DNA of 18,903 bases from CABHOJ01 sp965649545 (GTDB lineage Bacteria > Pseudomonadota > Gammaproteobacteria > Burkholderiales > Methylophilaceae), in assembly GCA_965649545.1 (NCBI GenBank), contig CBFGLF010000026.1, positions 1 to 18,903 on the forward strand, given 5' to 3'. The notes under the pieces were generated by a model that ran no database searches, was not told the DNA's origin, and was given only the letters and a program-made list of their open reading frames with translations. Below, one piece after another: positions 6,194 through 16,500 of the stretch; within the stretch, counting starts at the first letter, position 1, and every line of letters begins with the position of its first letter. The position numbers were made by a program, and so were the translations under genes.

Positions 6194-6688
6194 TTAGTTC
6201 TCAGGCGCCCGGTAATCGACATCGATGATCTCGTATTCCTCTTCGCCGACCGGCGCTTGCACGCGCACGACATCGCCTACCTGCTTGCCTAGCATGGCCT
6301 TGGCCAGTGGCGACACCCAACTGATGTAGCCCTTGCTCGGTTCCAATTCGTCCTGACCGACGATACGGTAAGTGTGTTCGGTGTCGCGGTTCAAGGAATA
6401 AAGGGTGACCCAGGCGCCGAAGAACACGCGCTCCAGTCCTGCTTGCGACTTCGGATCGACCACCTCCGCATGATCCATGCGTTTCATGAGGAAGCGCAGG
6501 CGCGAGTCGATCTGCCGCAGCCGTTTCTTGCCGTAGATGTAATCGCCATTCTCTGAACGATCGCCATTGCTCGCAGCCCAGGCCACAGTCCGGACCACTT
6601 CCGGGCGTTCCACTTTCAGTAGCTGGTGGAACTCCGCTTCGAGAGTGGCGAAGCCTTCGGGGGTGATGTAGTTCTTCTGGTCTGCCAT
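6194..6688 (-). CDS. greB: Transcription elongation factor GreB
   Basis: 164-residue factor that inserts a coiled coil into the RNA polymerase secondary channel and triggers cleavage of backtracked RNA. The N-terminal coiled-coil domain starts at KNYITPEGF, and the tip carries NGDRSENGDYIYGKKRLR with the acidic pair D43 and E46 that holds the catalytic Mg2+. The YIYGKK form and basic residues around it favour GreB over GreA. The C-terminal FKBP-like domain includes ISWVSPLAKAMLGKQVGDVV. I place the start at 6688 (MADQKNYITP), with AAGG 11 nt upstream, because the longer frame to 6766 adds 26 residues unlike the family. It is the first gene of a seven-gene minus-strand run and diverges from the AddB-like gene. 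Confidence 0.93.
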   Translation of the reverse strand: MADQKNYITPEGFATLEAEFHQLLKVERPEVVRTVAWAASNGDRSENGDYIYGKKRLRQIDSRLRFLMKRMDHAEVVDPKSQAGLERVFFGAWVTLYSLNRDTEHTYRIVGQDELEPSKGYISWVSPLAKAMLGKQVGDVVRVQAPVGEEEYEIIDVDYRAPEN

Positions 6689-6712
6689 GGCTTGAGGATC
6701 CTTGAAGCGCAC

Positions 6713-6740
6713 ATGGTAGCGCAGTCGCCTGCTCAGCCAA
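6713..6740 (-). promoter_or_regulatory. Possible sigma-70 promoter of greB
   Basis: On the minus strand TTGGCT (6735-6740) and TACCAT (6713-6718) are separated by 16 bp and lie just upstream of the chosen greB start, giving a leader of about 18 nt. Each box matches the consensus at four of six positions. If correct, this rules out the longer greB reading, whose start would lie upstream of the promoter. Confidence 0.35.
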
Positions 6741-6799
6741 AATCGATCGGTCGACATGCCGTGCATTCATGGAGCGATATTCACAGTTAAAATGCCAGT

Positions 6800-9523
6800 A
6801 TGGATTCATCGCCCCTCATCCTCTGTTCCACGGCCCGTCTCGCCCAGAGCCTCAAACTTGCCCACGCGCGAGGGCAAGCACAACAACACACACAACAATC
6901 AGAGCAGCCCGGTGCCGTGTGGCAACCGCTGCAAGTGCATACCCTCCAACAATGGCTGGATAGCCTGATCGAGCAGGCACTGCTGTGTGGGGCGATCCCG
7001 GTGGAGCTGGCTCCCAGGGGCGTGCTGGATCCGCTGCAGGAACGCATCCTCTGGGAACAGGCCATCGCCGAGGCCTTACAACTGGAAACGCTAGGCGCCT
7101 TGTTCGATCAGGCAGGCATGGCGACTGCCGCCATCGAGGCCAATCGCCTGCAGCTGGAATGGAACATCGTGCTGGGCGATGCCGAGCAAACAGAGGAGAC
7201 GCGCCAATTCCTGCGCTGGCGCGAATTCTTCCGCCAGCGATGCAAACAATCCGGTTGGCTGGAGCCGGCACGGCATCTCGATTGGCAGATCGCCCATCTC
7301 CCTGCGGCAACCGCCTTCATCCCGCAAGAGATTCACCTGGCCGGCTTCGACCGCGTCAGCCCACAACAACGGCGTTTGTTCGACGCACTGACAGCCGCAG
7401 GTGCTGTCTTGCAGACCTGGTCGACCGGGCTGGAGGCCGCCGCTGCCAGCGCGCAAGTGGCCTATGACGACGCGGAGACCGAATGCCGAGCCGCGGTGGC
7501 ATGGGCCCGGGCGCAACTCGACCGCGACCCGTCAGCCAAGCTGGCGATCGTGGTGCCTGAGCTGGCGAAACACAGAAGCCGCATCGCAGCCTTGCTCGAC
7601 GACACCCTGCATCCGCATACCCTGCATCCGGCGCATGCCCAGTCGCCTCGCAACTACGATTTTTCCCTGGGGGTACCGCTAGCCGAGTATCCATTGGTGC
7701 GCACCGCACTGGCCCTCCTGAGACTCTCGGCGCAGCGTCACCAATGCCCACAGCAGGACTTGAGCTGGTTGTTGCGCGACGGGTACTGGTCCAGTGACCA
7801 GGAGGCCGATGCGCGGGCGAGACTCGATGCCCGCATGCGCAGCAAGTTGCCCGCCAGCATCCAGGTAGAACAGCTGCTGCGACTCGCCCAGAAAGCCCAA
7901 CTCAACGGCTGGCCGCTGGCGAGACTCGTCGCCGACCTGACGGCATTGCTCGCCTTGACGGCGGCATGGCCGCGACGTCAGACGGCCTCAGCCTGGGCGG
8001 GAAGCTTCAGTGAGCTGCTGATGAATCTACAATGGCCCGGCGCACGCAGCCTCAGTAGTCACGAGCATCAGACCCGGCAGAAATGGCAGGACCAGCTGGC
8101 GGCATTCTCCCGGCTCGATGGGTTGTTGGGGCCGATGGATGCAGGGCGGGCTGTGAGCCTGCTTGCCCGCATCTGCCGCGACACCATCTTCCAGCCCGAA
8201 GCCGATATCGAGCCACAGGTGCTGGTGCTGGGCATGCTGGAGGCCAGCAGTACGCCACTGGATGCGCTCTGGGTCATCGGCATGAACGACCATATCTGGC
8301 CGCCGCTCCCCAACCCCAATGCCTTGCTACCAGTCAGCCTGCAGCGTGCGGTGCGTGCGCCGAACGCCGATAGCGCGGTGCAACACGAGTTCGCGTCGGT
8401 GATCATGCAGCGGCTATTGCATACCGCGCCAGTCGTCACGTTCTCCTATGCACACAAGGACGGTGAGCGCGAGTTGCGTCCGAGCCCCTTGCTGAAAGAC
8501 CTGGCGCCTTTGCAGGCGACTGTCGAACCGGCCAAGACGATGGCCAGCCAACTGGCAGAACCGGCTAGCATGCAGCTGCTGGAAGACCACCAGGCGCCGC
8601 CCTTGGCCATGGAAGAACAGGTCCGCGGCGGTACCGGTCTGCTCAAGGCACAGGCGATCTGTCCGGCGTGGGCGTTCTACCAATACCGGCTTGGCGCGCG
8701 CAAGCTGGAAGCCCCCGTCGAAGGGCTGGATGCCATGGCACGCGGTAGCCTCCTGCACGCGGCGTTGCAGTCCTTCTGGCAAGGACGCGATTCCGCATGG
8801 CTACAGGGCATGGACCAGACGGCGCTATCCGCCGCCATCGCCAAAGCGGTCGATGAAGGCGTACGCCAATTCGTCACCACACTGGAACAGCCGCTGCCGC
8901 CCAATGCCATGAAACTGGAAAAGAGCCGCTTGCAGCAGTTACTGCAGGTGTGGCTGACGTTCGAGCGCGAGCGTCTGCCGTTCACGGTGCAAGCCTGCGA
9001 GCTCGATCTCGATCTGACACTGGATGGCCTGGATATCCACCTCAAGCTCGACCGTGTCGATGTCTCCACAGAAGGCGAACTGATCGTCATCGACTACAAG
9101 ACCGGCAGCCAGCTCGACTACAGTAGCTGGGCCAAGGACCGCATCACCGAGCCGCAATTACCGATCTATGCGGCACTTGCGCTGGAAGGCGAATCCGTCG
9201 CCGCCGTGTGTTTCGCCAGGGTCCGGGTCGACGACCAGGGCTTTGTCGGCGTCGCCAGTGGTGATGGGCTGTTGCCGGGACTGAAAGCGTTGGCTAGCGC
9301 GCGCCGTACCTTCGACGAAACGCGCTTCCCGGACTGGGAGGCCCTGATGCGACACTGGCGCGCAAGCATTCTGGGCGTGGTCAGCGAGATCAAACAGGGC
9401 TGGGCACCAGTCACCTACGAGGACGAGAACGACCTCATGTACTGCGACGTGCGGCCCTTGTTGCGCTTGCCGGAACGCGGGCTGCAGCTCGAACAGTTCG
9501 GCAAGGAGGCCGGCGATGACTGA
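6800..9523 (+). CDS. AddB-like PD-(D/E)XK nuclease (probable DNA repair protein)
   Basis: 907-residue subunit resembling AddB and the family described as probable DNA repair protein TIGR03623. It should pair with the downstream helicase to resect double-strand breaks. No Walker A motif is visible near the N-terminus, so the helicase part is presumably structural. Family markers are LGMLEAS...LDALWVIGMNDHIWPP in the middle. The C-terminal RecB-type nuclease looks intact: H653 in SLLHAAL, D751 in LDRVD, D765 and K767 in IDYKTG, Q786 and Y790 in QLPIY. C621 (ICPAW) is the first Fe-S position, but the C-terminal triad C-x2-C-x5-C reads L879, C882, L888, so only two of four ligands remain. The start at 6800 has no clear Shine-Dalgarno. 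It overlaps the next gene by 8 bp (ATGACTGA). Confidence 0.88.
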   Translation: MDSSPLILCSTARLAQSLKLAHARGQAQQHTQQSEQPGAVWQPLQVHTLQQWLDSLIEQALLCGAIPVELAPRGVLDPLQERILWEQAIAEALQLETLGALFDQAGMATAAIEANRLQLEWNIVLGDAEQTEETRQFLRWREFFRQRCKQSGWLEPARHLDWQIAHLPAATAFIPQEIHLAGFDRVSPQQRRLFDALTAAGAVLQTWSTGLEAAAASAQVAYDDAETECRAAVAWARAQLDRDPSAKLAIVVPELAKHRSRIAALLDDTLHPHTLHPAHAQSPRNYDFSLGVPLAEYPLVRTALALLRLSAQRHQCPQQDLSWLLRDGYWSSDQEADARARLDARMRSKLPASIQVEQLLRLAQKAQLNGWPLARLVADLTALLALTAAWPRRQTASAWAGSFSELLMNLQWPGARSLSSHEHQTRQKWQDQLAAFSRLDGLLGPMDAGRAVSLLARICRDTIFQPEADIEPQVLVLGMLEASSTPLDALWVIGMNDHIWPPLPNPNALLPVSLQRAVRAPNADSAVQHEFASVIMQRLLHTAPVVTFSYAHKDGERELRPSPLLKDLAPLQATVEPAKTMASQLAEPASMQLLEDHQAPPLAMEEQVRGGTGLLKAQAICPAWAFYQYRLGARKLEAPVEGLDAMARGSLLHAALQSFWQGRDSAWLQGMDQTALSAAIAKAVDEGVRQFVTTLEQPLPPNAMKLEKSRLQQLLQVWLTFERERLPFTVQACELDLDLTLDGLDIHLKLDRVDVSTEGELIVIDYKTGSQLDYSSWAKDRITEPQLPIYAALALEGESVAAVCFARVRVDDQGFVGVASGDGLLPGLKALASARRTFDETRFPDWEALMRHWRASILGVVSEIKQGWAPVTYEDENDLMYCDVRPLLRLPERGLQLEQFGKEAGDD

Positions 9524-12500
9524 AGCCGAGTTGTTGCAGCAGGACAGCGACAACCGACTGCATGCCTTGCAGCCGGAGTCGTTCATCGTCGAGGCCCCCG
9601 CAGGCGCAGGCAAGACCGAGTTGCTGACGCAGCGCTATCTGGGCTTGCTGGCTGGCGTCAACGAACCCGAAGAGATCGTCGCCATCACCTTCACCAACAA
9701 GGCGGCGGCGGAGATGCGTGGCCGCATCCTCGATAGCCTGAATGACGCGGCGAACGACGTGCCGGTGGACAGGCCGCACAAACAAGTCACCCGACAGCTG
9801 GCCAACCAGGCATTGGCACGGTCGGCAGCGGGCGGCTGGGACCTGCTGGCGCAGCCCGGCCGCTTGCGCATCAATACCATCGATTCCCTGAGCAGCCTGT
9901 TGGCAAGACAGATGCCGTTGATGAGCCGGTTCGGCGCTCAACCGGCGGTGGCCGAGAATCCGATGCTGCATTATCAGGATGCCGCCCATCGCACGCTGGC
10001 CATGCTGGAATCCTCGGGCGTCGAATCGGCCATCGGGATCGCGCTAGGTTATTTCGACAACGACACGGAACGGCTCGCCCAGCAACTGGCCAAGATGCTG
10101 GCGAAACGCGATCAGTGGCTACATCACGCCGCGGGCACGGCATCGCTCAGTGTGCAACAGGAGGCTGCCGCCGCCCTGCAACATCTGGTGCTGCAAGATC
10201 TCGCCAAAGCGGCACAGTGCGTCCCGTCGGGATTGCAACAACACCTGATGGCTGCCGCCCGCTACGCCGCCACTCAGCTGCCTGAAACGCATCTGGTGAG
10301 GGCATTGCTGGACTGGCAAACGCCATTGGCCGTGAGTCTGGAGGCGCTGCCACAGTGGCGCGCGGTCTGCGAGCTGCTGCTGACCAAGGACGGGCTGCCG
10401 CGCAAGGAAAAAGGGATCAATATCAAGAACGGTTTCGCAGCCGACGCAGAGGGCAAGGCGCATAAGCAGGCTCTGCTGCAGGTGATCGAGACCATGGGTG
10501 ATGCGGAGACTTTCGCGCGCATCCGCAAGTTGCCGGATCCCGCGGATACCGAACAGGAGTGGCGCATCATCAGCGCGCTGGCCGAGTTGCTGAAGATCGC
10601 GGCCGGTCAGTTGATGCTGGTGTTCCAGGAAGCGGGTGAGGTCGATTTCGTCGAGGTCGCCATGCGCGCCTTGCAGGCACTGGAGGACACCACAGGGCCG
10701 ACCGAGCTGGCCATGCAGCTGGATTACCGTATCCAGCATCTGCTGGTCGACGAGTTCCAGGATACCAGCCCGGCGCAGATCGATCTGCTAAAGCGCCTGA
10801 CCATCGGCTGGCAGCCGGGCGATGGTCGTACACTCTTTTGCGTGGGCGACCCCATGCAATCCATCTACCGCTTCCGCAAGGCCGATGTGGGCCTCTTCCT
10901 GCAGGTCGCCGACACCGGCATAGGGCACTTGTCGTTACAGCGTCTGCAGCTCACGCGTAACAACCGCTCGCGACCCGCTGTGGTGGAGTGGATCAACCAG
11001 GCCTTCGCCCAGGTATTCCCCGAGCAGGACAGCGTCTCGCGCGGGGCGATCAGCTACCGCAGGTTCGCCGCCACGAAAGAGAGGGAGTCGGATAGCGGCG
11101 TCAGCGTACATGCCATCGTCGCCGAGCAAGGCACCAGTGCCGATGATATGGCTGCGCTGGAAGCCAAGCATCTCGTACAGCTCATCCTGGATGAACGTCG
11201 GCAACGCCCGGAAGCCAGCATCGCTGTGCTGGTGCGGGCGCGTGGCCACCTCCATGCGCTGGTGAGAGAGATACGCCGCAACCATGCGGACGACCCGGCG
11301 CTGCGCTTCCAGGCCGTGGAGGTCGAGGCGCTTGCCGACCGTCAGACGGTGCAGGACGCGCTCGCCTTGACCAAGGCGCTGTTCCATCGTGCGGACCGCG
11401 TCAACTGGCTGGCCATCCTGCGCGCGCCATGGTGCGGGCTGACGCTGGCCGATCTTCATGCGCTGGCTTCAGATGACCACCAGGCGACGATCTGGCACCT
11501 GATGCAGGATGCGGAAGTGGTCGCACGCCTGAGTGCCGATGGCCAGGCGCGGCTGTCGCATGTGCGCGGTGTGATCGCCGAGGCCTTCGCACACCAGGGC
11601 CGCCTCTCCGCGCGGCGCTGGGTAGAATCGACCTGGCTAAAGCTCGGCGGCGCGCAGTGCCTGATCGAGGCCGGTGACGTGCGCGACGTGCAAGCGGTGT
11701 TCGACCTCATCGACCAACTCTCTGCCGTGGGGCATTTCGATCCCGACATGCTGGAAGAAGCCATGGCGGAGCTTTACGCCGCACCGGACGTGAAAGCCGA
11801 CGGGCGCTTGCAATTCATGACCTTGCATAAATCCAAGGGTTTGCAGTTCGATACGGTGATCTTGCCCGGCCTGCATCGCCAGCCGAACAAGCAGGACACC
11901 CATCTGCTGCTATGGGAGCAGGTCACCATGCCCGATGGCGAGAGCGCGTTGCTGGCTGCGCCCTGGGTGCCACGCCACATGCGCCAGGATACCCCCACGG
12001 TCTACGACTACCTGCAGGGGCTGGAAGCCGAGCGCAGCAGTAACGAGGCGGCGCGCGTACTCTATGTCGGTGCGACGCGCGCGGAGCGTAGGCTGCACCT
12101 GGTCGCAGTCGCCAGGCCCGATACGGATGGTGTGGTCAAGGCCCCGTCCGGTACCTTCCTTGAATTGCTGTGGCATCAGGTCGGTGCGGCGTTTCAGTCG
12201 GCCAGTGTCGTGCATGCGGATACCAAGACGGCGGATACGGCTGGCTTCATCCCCAGGCTCATGCGTTTGCCGATGCCAGCGATCCCTGCCTTGCTCCAGC
12301 AGACGGTCGCAGAACAACCGGCGACCTCATTCGATACGGTGTCGGGCGAGAGCCTGCAGGTCGATGCGTTCTCTGCCGATATGGGCAGTCTCGCCCATCG
12401 CTACGTGGAGATGATCGCCCGCCAGGGCATGACGCAATGGCCGGTGACTCGGCTGGCATCGTTGCGGCCTTCGATGCAACGCTGGCTGGAACAACGCGGT

Positions 12501-12878
12501 CATGGTGAAGCGTTGGCGAGAGAAGGCGCCGAACGGGTGTTGTCGGTGCTGACCACTACGCTAAGCAGTGCGCAGGGACAGTGGGTGTTGCAGCAACATG
12601 AGGCGGCAGCCTGCGAGCTGGAGGTCCTGCGGCAGGAGGGCGCCGTGATCCGCCGCTATGTGGTGGATCGTACCTTCGTTGAGCAAGGCACACGCTGGAT
12701 CATCGACTACAAGTCGGCCAGATTGGGAGAAACGATGGCGGAGACGGCCCTCGCGCAGGCCGCCGAGCTCTATCGTCCGCAGTTGGCCCAGTATGCCGCG
12801 CTATTCGCACATGAGTCGCGGCCGGTGAGGATCGCCGTGTTCTTCCTCAGCATCGGCCAACTGGTGGAGCTGGACTGA
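9516..12878 (+). CDS. AddA-like UvrD/Rep helicase with C-terminal RecB-type nuclease
   Basis: 1120-residue superfamily 1A helicase-nuclease. Helicase motifs in order: Walker A APAGAGKTE (K33), motif Ia ITFTNKAAAEM, motif II DEFQDT (412-417), motif III VGDPMQSIYRFR, motif IV-like NNRSRP, motif V TLHKSKGLQFD (769-779) and motif VI VGATRAERR (851-859). The C-terminal nuclease has H961 (LAHRY), D1051 (VDRTF), D1064 and K1066 (IDYKSA), Q1089 and Y1093. This matches AddA rather than UvrD or Rep, which lack the nuclease. Its ATG overlaps the stop of the AddB-like gene, so the two are translationally coupled and should form a heterodimer handling double-strand breaks before RecA loading. It ends 10 bp from the convergent dedA stop, with no clear terminator between. 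Annotation pipelines may call it RecB subunit beta. Confidence 0.93.
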   Translation: MTEAELLQQDSDNRLHALQPESFIVEAPAGAGKTELLTQRYLGLLAGVNEPEEIVAITFTNKAAAEMRGRILDSLNDAANDVPVDRPHKQVTRQLANQALARSAAGGWDLLAQPGRLRINTIDSLSSLLARQMPLMSRFGAQPAVAENPMLHYQDAAHRTLAMLESSGVESAIGIALGYFDNDTERLAQQLAKMLAKRDQWLHHAAGTASLSVQQEAAAALQHLVLQDLAKAAQCVPSGLQQHLMAAARYAATQLPETHLVRALLDWQTPLAVSLEALPQWRAVCELLLTKDGLPRKEKGINIKNGFAADAEGKAHKQALLQVIETMGDAETFARIRKLPDPADTEQEWRIISALAELLKIAAGQLMLVFQEAGEVDFVEVAMRALQALEDTTGPTELAMQLDYRIQHLLVDEFQDTSPAQIDLLKRLTIGWQPGDGRTLFCVGDPMQSIYRFRKADVGLFLQVADTGIGHLSLQRLQLTRNNRSRPAVVEWINQAFAQVFPEQDSVSRGAISYRRFAATKERESDSGVSVHAIVAEQGTSADDMAALEAKHLVQLILDERRQRPEASIAVLVRARGHLHALVREIRRNHADDPALRFQAVEVEALADRQTVQDALALTKALFHRADRVNWLAILRAPWCGLTLADLHALASDDHQATIWHLMQDAEVVARLSADGQARLSHVRGVIAEAFAHQGRLSARRWVESTWLKLGGAQCLIEAGDVRDVQAVFDLIDQLSAVGHFDPDMLEEAMAELYAAPDVKADGRLQFMTLHKSKGLQFDTVILPGLHRQPNKQDTHLLLWEQVTMPDGESALLAAPWVPRHMRQDTPTVYDYLQGLEAERSSNEAARVLYVGATRAERRLHLVAVARPDTDGVVKAPSGTFLELLWHQVGAAFQSASVVHADTKTADTAGFIPRLMRLPMPAIPALLQQTVAEQPATSFDTVSGESLQVDAFSADMGSLAHRYVEMIARQGMTQWPVTRLASLRPSMQRWLEQRGHGEALAREGAERVLSVLTTTLSSAQGQWVLQQHEAAACELEVLRQEGAVIRRYVVDRTFVEQGTRWIIDYKSARLGETMAETALAQAAELYRPQLAQYAALFAHESRPVRIAVFFLSIGQLVELD

Positions 12879-12888
12879 CCCTCAGGCC

Positions 12889-13533
12889 TCAAGCTGGATC
12901 GTCGTCATGCAGGTGCAAACGGCGGATCGCGCGGATGTGGCGGTGTACATACCAGATGACGAAGGCGATACCGAGGACCACCAGCACGATGTGGAACTGG
13001 TGGAAATACACCTTGAGGCTTTCCCAGTGTTCGCCAGTCTTCATGCCGGCATAGGCCAGCAACCAGCACCAGATCAGCGAACCGACGAAGGTGTAGATAA
13101 TGAACTTGCTCATGTTCATGCGCGCGATCCCGGCGGGAAAAGCGATGAACGTGCGCACCGCCGGCAGCAGACGGCCGATGAAGATGATGATCTCGCCATG
13201 TTTCTCGAACCACCTGTCCGCCAGCCGGATGTCATGGTGCGAGATCAGCACCCATTTGCCGTATTTCTCGACCAGCGGCCGTCCGCCATACATCCCCAGA
13301 TAGTAAGCCGGGATGGAACCCACCACGCAGCCGATGGCGCCCGCCAAGGCCACGCCCCATAGCGTCATCTCGCCCTTGAACACCAGGAAACCGGCGAACG
13401 GCATGATGATCTCGGACGGCAAGGGGATGCAGGCTGACTCGATGGCCATGAGCAATACGATGCCGCCGTAACCCATGGTGGAGATGACGCCCATGATCCA
13501 GAGCGCGACGATGGTGATGATCTTTTCCAGCAT
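12889..13533 (-). CDS. DedA family inner-membrane protein
   Basis: 214-residue polytopic protein of the DedA/VTT family. Members act as lipid transporters, including recycling of undecaprenyl phosphate, and support membrane potential. The family motif IESACIPLPSEIIMPFAGF occupies about residues 31-49, with the essential-type glutamate E32. The second motif GRLLPAVRTFIAFPAGIARM runs from 120 to 139, with arginines R121 and R127. Hydrophobic segments flank both motifs, and the tail is His/Arg/Asp-rich (RHIRAIRRLHLHDDD). Length is normal. The ribosome site AAAGGA stands 8 nt before the ATG. It starts 17 bp after the mfd stop on the same strand and is probably cotranscribed with mfd. Substrate cannot be read from the sequence. 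Confidence 0.92.
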   Translation of the reverse strand: MLEKIITIVALWIMGVISTMGYGGIVLLMAIESACIPLPSEIIMPFAGFLVFKGEMTLWGVALAGAIGCVVGSIPAYYLGMYGGRPLVEKYGKWVLISHHDIRLADRWFEKHGEIIIFIGRLLPAVRTFIAFPAGIARMNMSKFIIYTFVGSLIWCWLLAYAGMKTGEHWESLKVYFHQFHIVLVVLGIAFVIWYVHRHIRAIRRLHLHDDDPA

Positions 13534-13550
13534 TAGCTAAATCCTTTGCT

Positions 13551-16500
13551 TCAAATGAACTCTTTGAGAAGTGCCTTGGTGAATTCCGCCCGATGATTGA
13601 TATCGTGCAGTTGCACCGTGACACGCAATTTATCAGGCCCATTCATACGGCAGCGGCGGTCGCGCTGCAATAGTCCGATGAGCTTAGCGGGGTCGAGATC
13701 GGCCTTGGGATTGAATTGCAGCTGGATGGCATTGTCGCTGGCGTCGATCTTGAGGATGTCCAGCGGCTTGGCGGCGACACGCAGGCGGTGGCATGCCATG
13801 AGGGCTTCGCCTTGTTCCGGCAACAGGCCGAAACGGTCGATGAGTTCTTCCTGCAGGGTGTCGAGCTGGTCGTCGTCGGTGCAGTTGGCGAGGCGCTTGT
13901 AGAGCACCAGTCGTTCGTGCACATCCGGGCAGTAATCGTTGGGTAGCAGCGCCGGGGTGTGCAGGTTGATCTCGGTGGTGACGCCCAGCGGTGCGTTGAT
14001 GTCCGGTTCCTTGCCCGCCTTGAGCTGCTTGACGGCATGGTTGAGCATATCGGCATAGAGCGAGAACCCGATCTCCTGCATCTCGCCGGATTGCGAATCC
14101 CCCAGCAATTCGCCCGCGCCGCGGATCTCCAGGTCGTGCATCGCCAGATGGAAGCCTGCGCCCAGGTCTTCCAGCAGCTGGATGGCGTCGAGGCGCTTCT
14201 GTGCCTGCGGCGTGATGTTACGGTCGGGGTCGGTCAGCAGGTAGGCATAAGCCTGGTGGTGCGAGCGACCGACGCGACCACGCAACTGATGCAGCTGCGC
14301 CAGACCGAACATATCGGCCTTGTTCATGATGATGGTGTTGGCAGTCGGCACGTCGATGCCGGTCTCGATGATGGTCGTGCACAGCAGCAGATTGAAGCGC
14401 TGATGGTAGAAATCGCGCATCACATGTTCCAGCTCGCGCTCGCGCAACTGGCCGTGGGCGATACCGATCCGCGCTTCCGGCAGGATACGTTCCAGTTTCT
14501 CGCGCATGGAATGGATGGTGTCGACTTCGTTATGCAGGAAGTACACCTGGCCGCCACGCTTGAATTCCCGCATCGCCGCTTCGCGGATGATGCCTTCGGA
14601 GTAATCGGCATGGAAGGTCTTGATCGCCAGGCGCTTCTGCGGCGGCGTGGCGATGACCGAGAACTCGCGCAGGCCTTCCATCGCCATCGACAAGGTGCGC
14701 GGGATCGGCGTCGCGGTGAGCGTCAGCACGTCCACTTCGGCGCGCATGGCCTTCAGTTGTTCTTTCTGGCGGACGCCGAACCGGTGTTCCTCGTCTAGGA
14801 TCACCAGGCCCAGGTTCTTGAATTTGACATCTTTCTGGATCAGGCGATGGGTGCCGATGATGATGTCGATATTGCCTTCCTGCAGGCCCTTGATGGCCTC
14901 GGCCTGTTCCTTGGCGGTGCGGAAGCGCGAGATCTCGGCGATCTTGATCGGCCATTCGGCGAAACGGTCGGTGAAATTGTTGTAATGCTGTTCGGCGAGC
15001 AGGGTGGTGGGCACCAGCACGGCCACCTGACGCCCGCCCATGACGGCGACGAAGGCGGCCCGCAGCGCGACTTCGGTCTTGCCGAAACCGACATCGCCGC
15101 AGACCAGACGATCCATCGGCCGGCCTGACTGCATATCCTCGATGACGGCTTCGATGGCGGAGAGTTGATCCGGCGTCTCCTCGAAGGGGAAGCCTTCGGC
15201 GAAGGTCTCGTAATCCTGCAACGAGAGCTTGAACGAATGTCCACGGCGCGCGGCACGTTGCGCATACAGGTTAAGCAGTTCGGCCGCGGTGTCGCGGATC
15301 TGCTTGAGCGCCTTTTTCTTGGCCTTTTCCCAATGACCGCTGCCCAGGCGATGCAAAGGCGCCGACTCCGGCGGACCGCCCGAGTAACGCGAGATGAGGA
15401 AGAGTTGCGACACGGGTACATACAGTTTGTCGTCGCCCGCGTATTCCAGCAGCAGGAACTCGGTCTCGCCCTCACCGAAATCCAGGTTGATCAGTCCACG
15501 GTAACGACCGACGCCATGCTGTTCATGCACCACGGGGTCGTTCTCGCGCAGCTCGGACAGATCCTTGAGCATGCCCTCGGTCGAGCGCATGCGGTCCTTG
15601 TCGCGGCGGCGCTGCTGGCGCACGGTGGCGGCATACAGTTCAGCCTCGGTGATGACCGCCAGTTTGGAACGGCCTTCGGCAGATGCGAGGAAGCCGCGAT
15701 GCAGCGGGGCGATGCCCAGCATGAAGCTGTCGTCGCCGGCATTGAAGGCGTCCCAGGATTCGGTCAGGGCAGGGTGTAGGCCATGGTCCGCCAGCAACTG
15801 GCTGATGGTTTCGCGGCGCCCCAGACTCTCGGCGAGGATCAGGGTGCGGCCCTTGTGGGTCTTCAGGAAGTCCTGGAGTTTGTGCAAAGGGTTTTCCGCA
15901 CGGCGCTCGATATCGAGGGGTGGCAGGGCCTGGTCGCTGCTCACGGTCGATAGCACGATGCGCGCATAGTCATGGGTCTGCGCGAAGAACTCGTCGGTCT
16001 TGATCAGCAGTTGTTCTGGTTTGAGGATCGGCCGTTCCGGGTCGTGCGCCAGCAAACGATAGCGCGATTGCGTCTCCGCCAGGAACACCTGGGCCGCGTG
16101 GTCGAGGTCGCCGTGCATGCACAACACCGCATCCTGCGGCAGGTAGTCGAACAGGGTGGCGGTCTTCTCGAAGAACAACGGCAGGTACCATTCGATGCCG
16201 CCGCTGGCGATGCCTTTGCTGACATCCTTGTAGATGCGGCTACGCGAAGGGTCGCCTTCGAACACTTCTCGGAATTGCTGACGGAACAAGGAGATACCCT
16301 TGTCGTCCAGCGGGAATTCGCGCGCTGGCAGCAGACGGATCTCGCCGACCGGATAGAGGCTGCGTTGGGTGTCGACATCGAAGGTGCGGATGCTCTCGAT
16401 CTCGTCATCGAACAGGTCGAGACGATAGGGCAAGGCGCTACCCATGGGGAACAGGTCGACCAGGCCGCCGCGTACACTGAACTCGCCCGGGCTCATGACC

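Noticed and set aside
6201..6809. Alternative minus-strand frame of 202 codons overlapping greB
   Set aside because: Same strand but different frame from greB, whose motifs are unambiguous; the product is low-complexity Arg/Gly/Ser-rich.
10119..10739. Minus-strand open frame of 206 codons inside the AddA-like gene
   Set aside because: Gln/Leu/His-rich shadow translation opposite conserved coding sequence.
13959..14798. Plus-strand open frame of 279 codons inside mfd
   Set aside because: Lies fully antisense to the conserved helicase part of mfd; the translation shows no domain or ribosome site.
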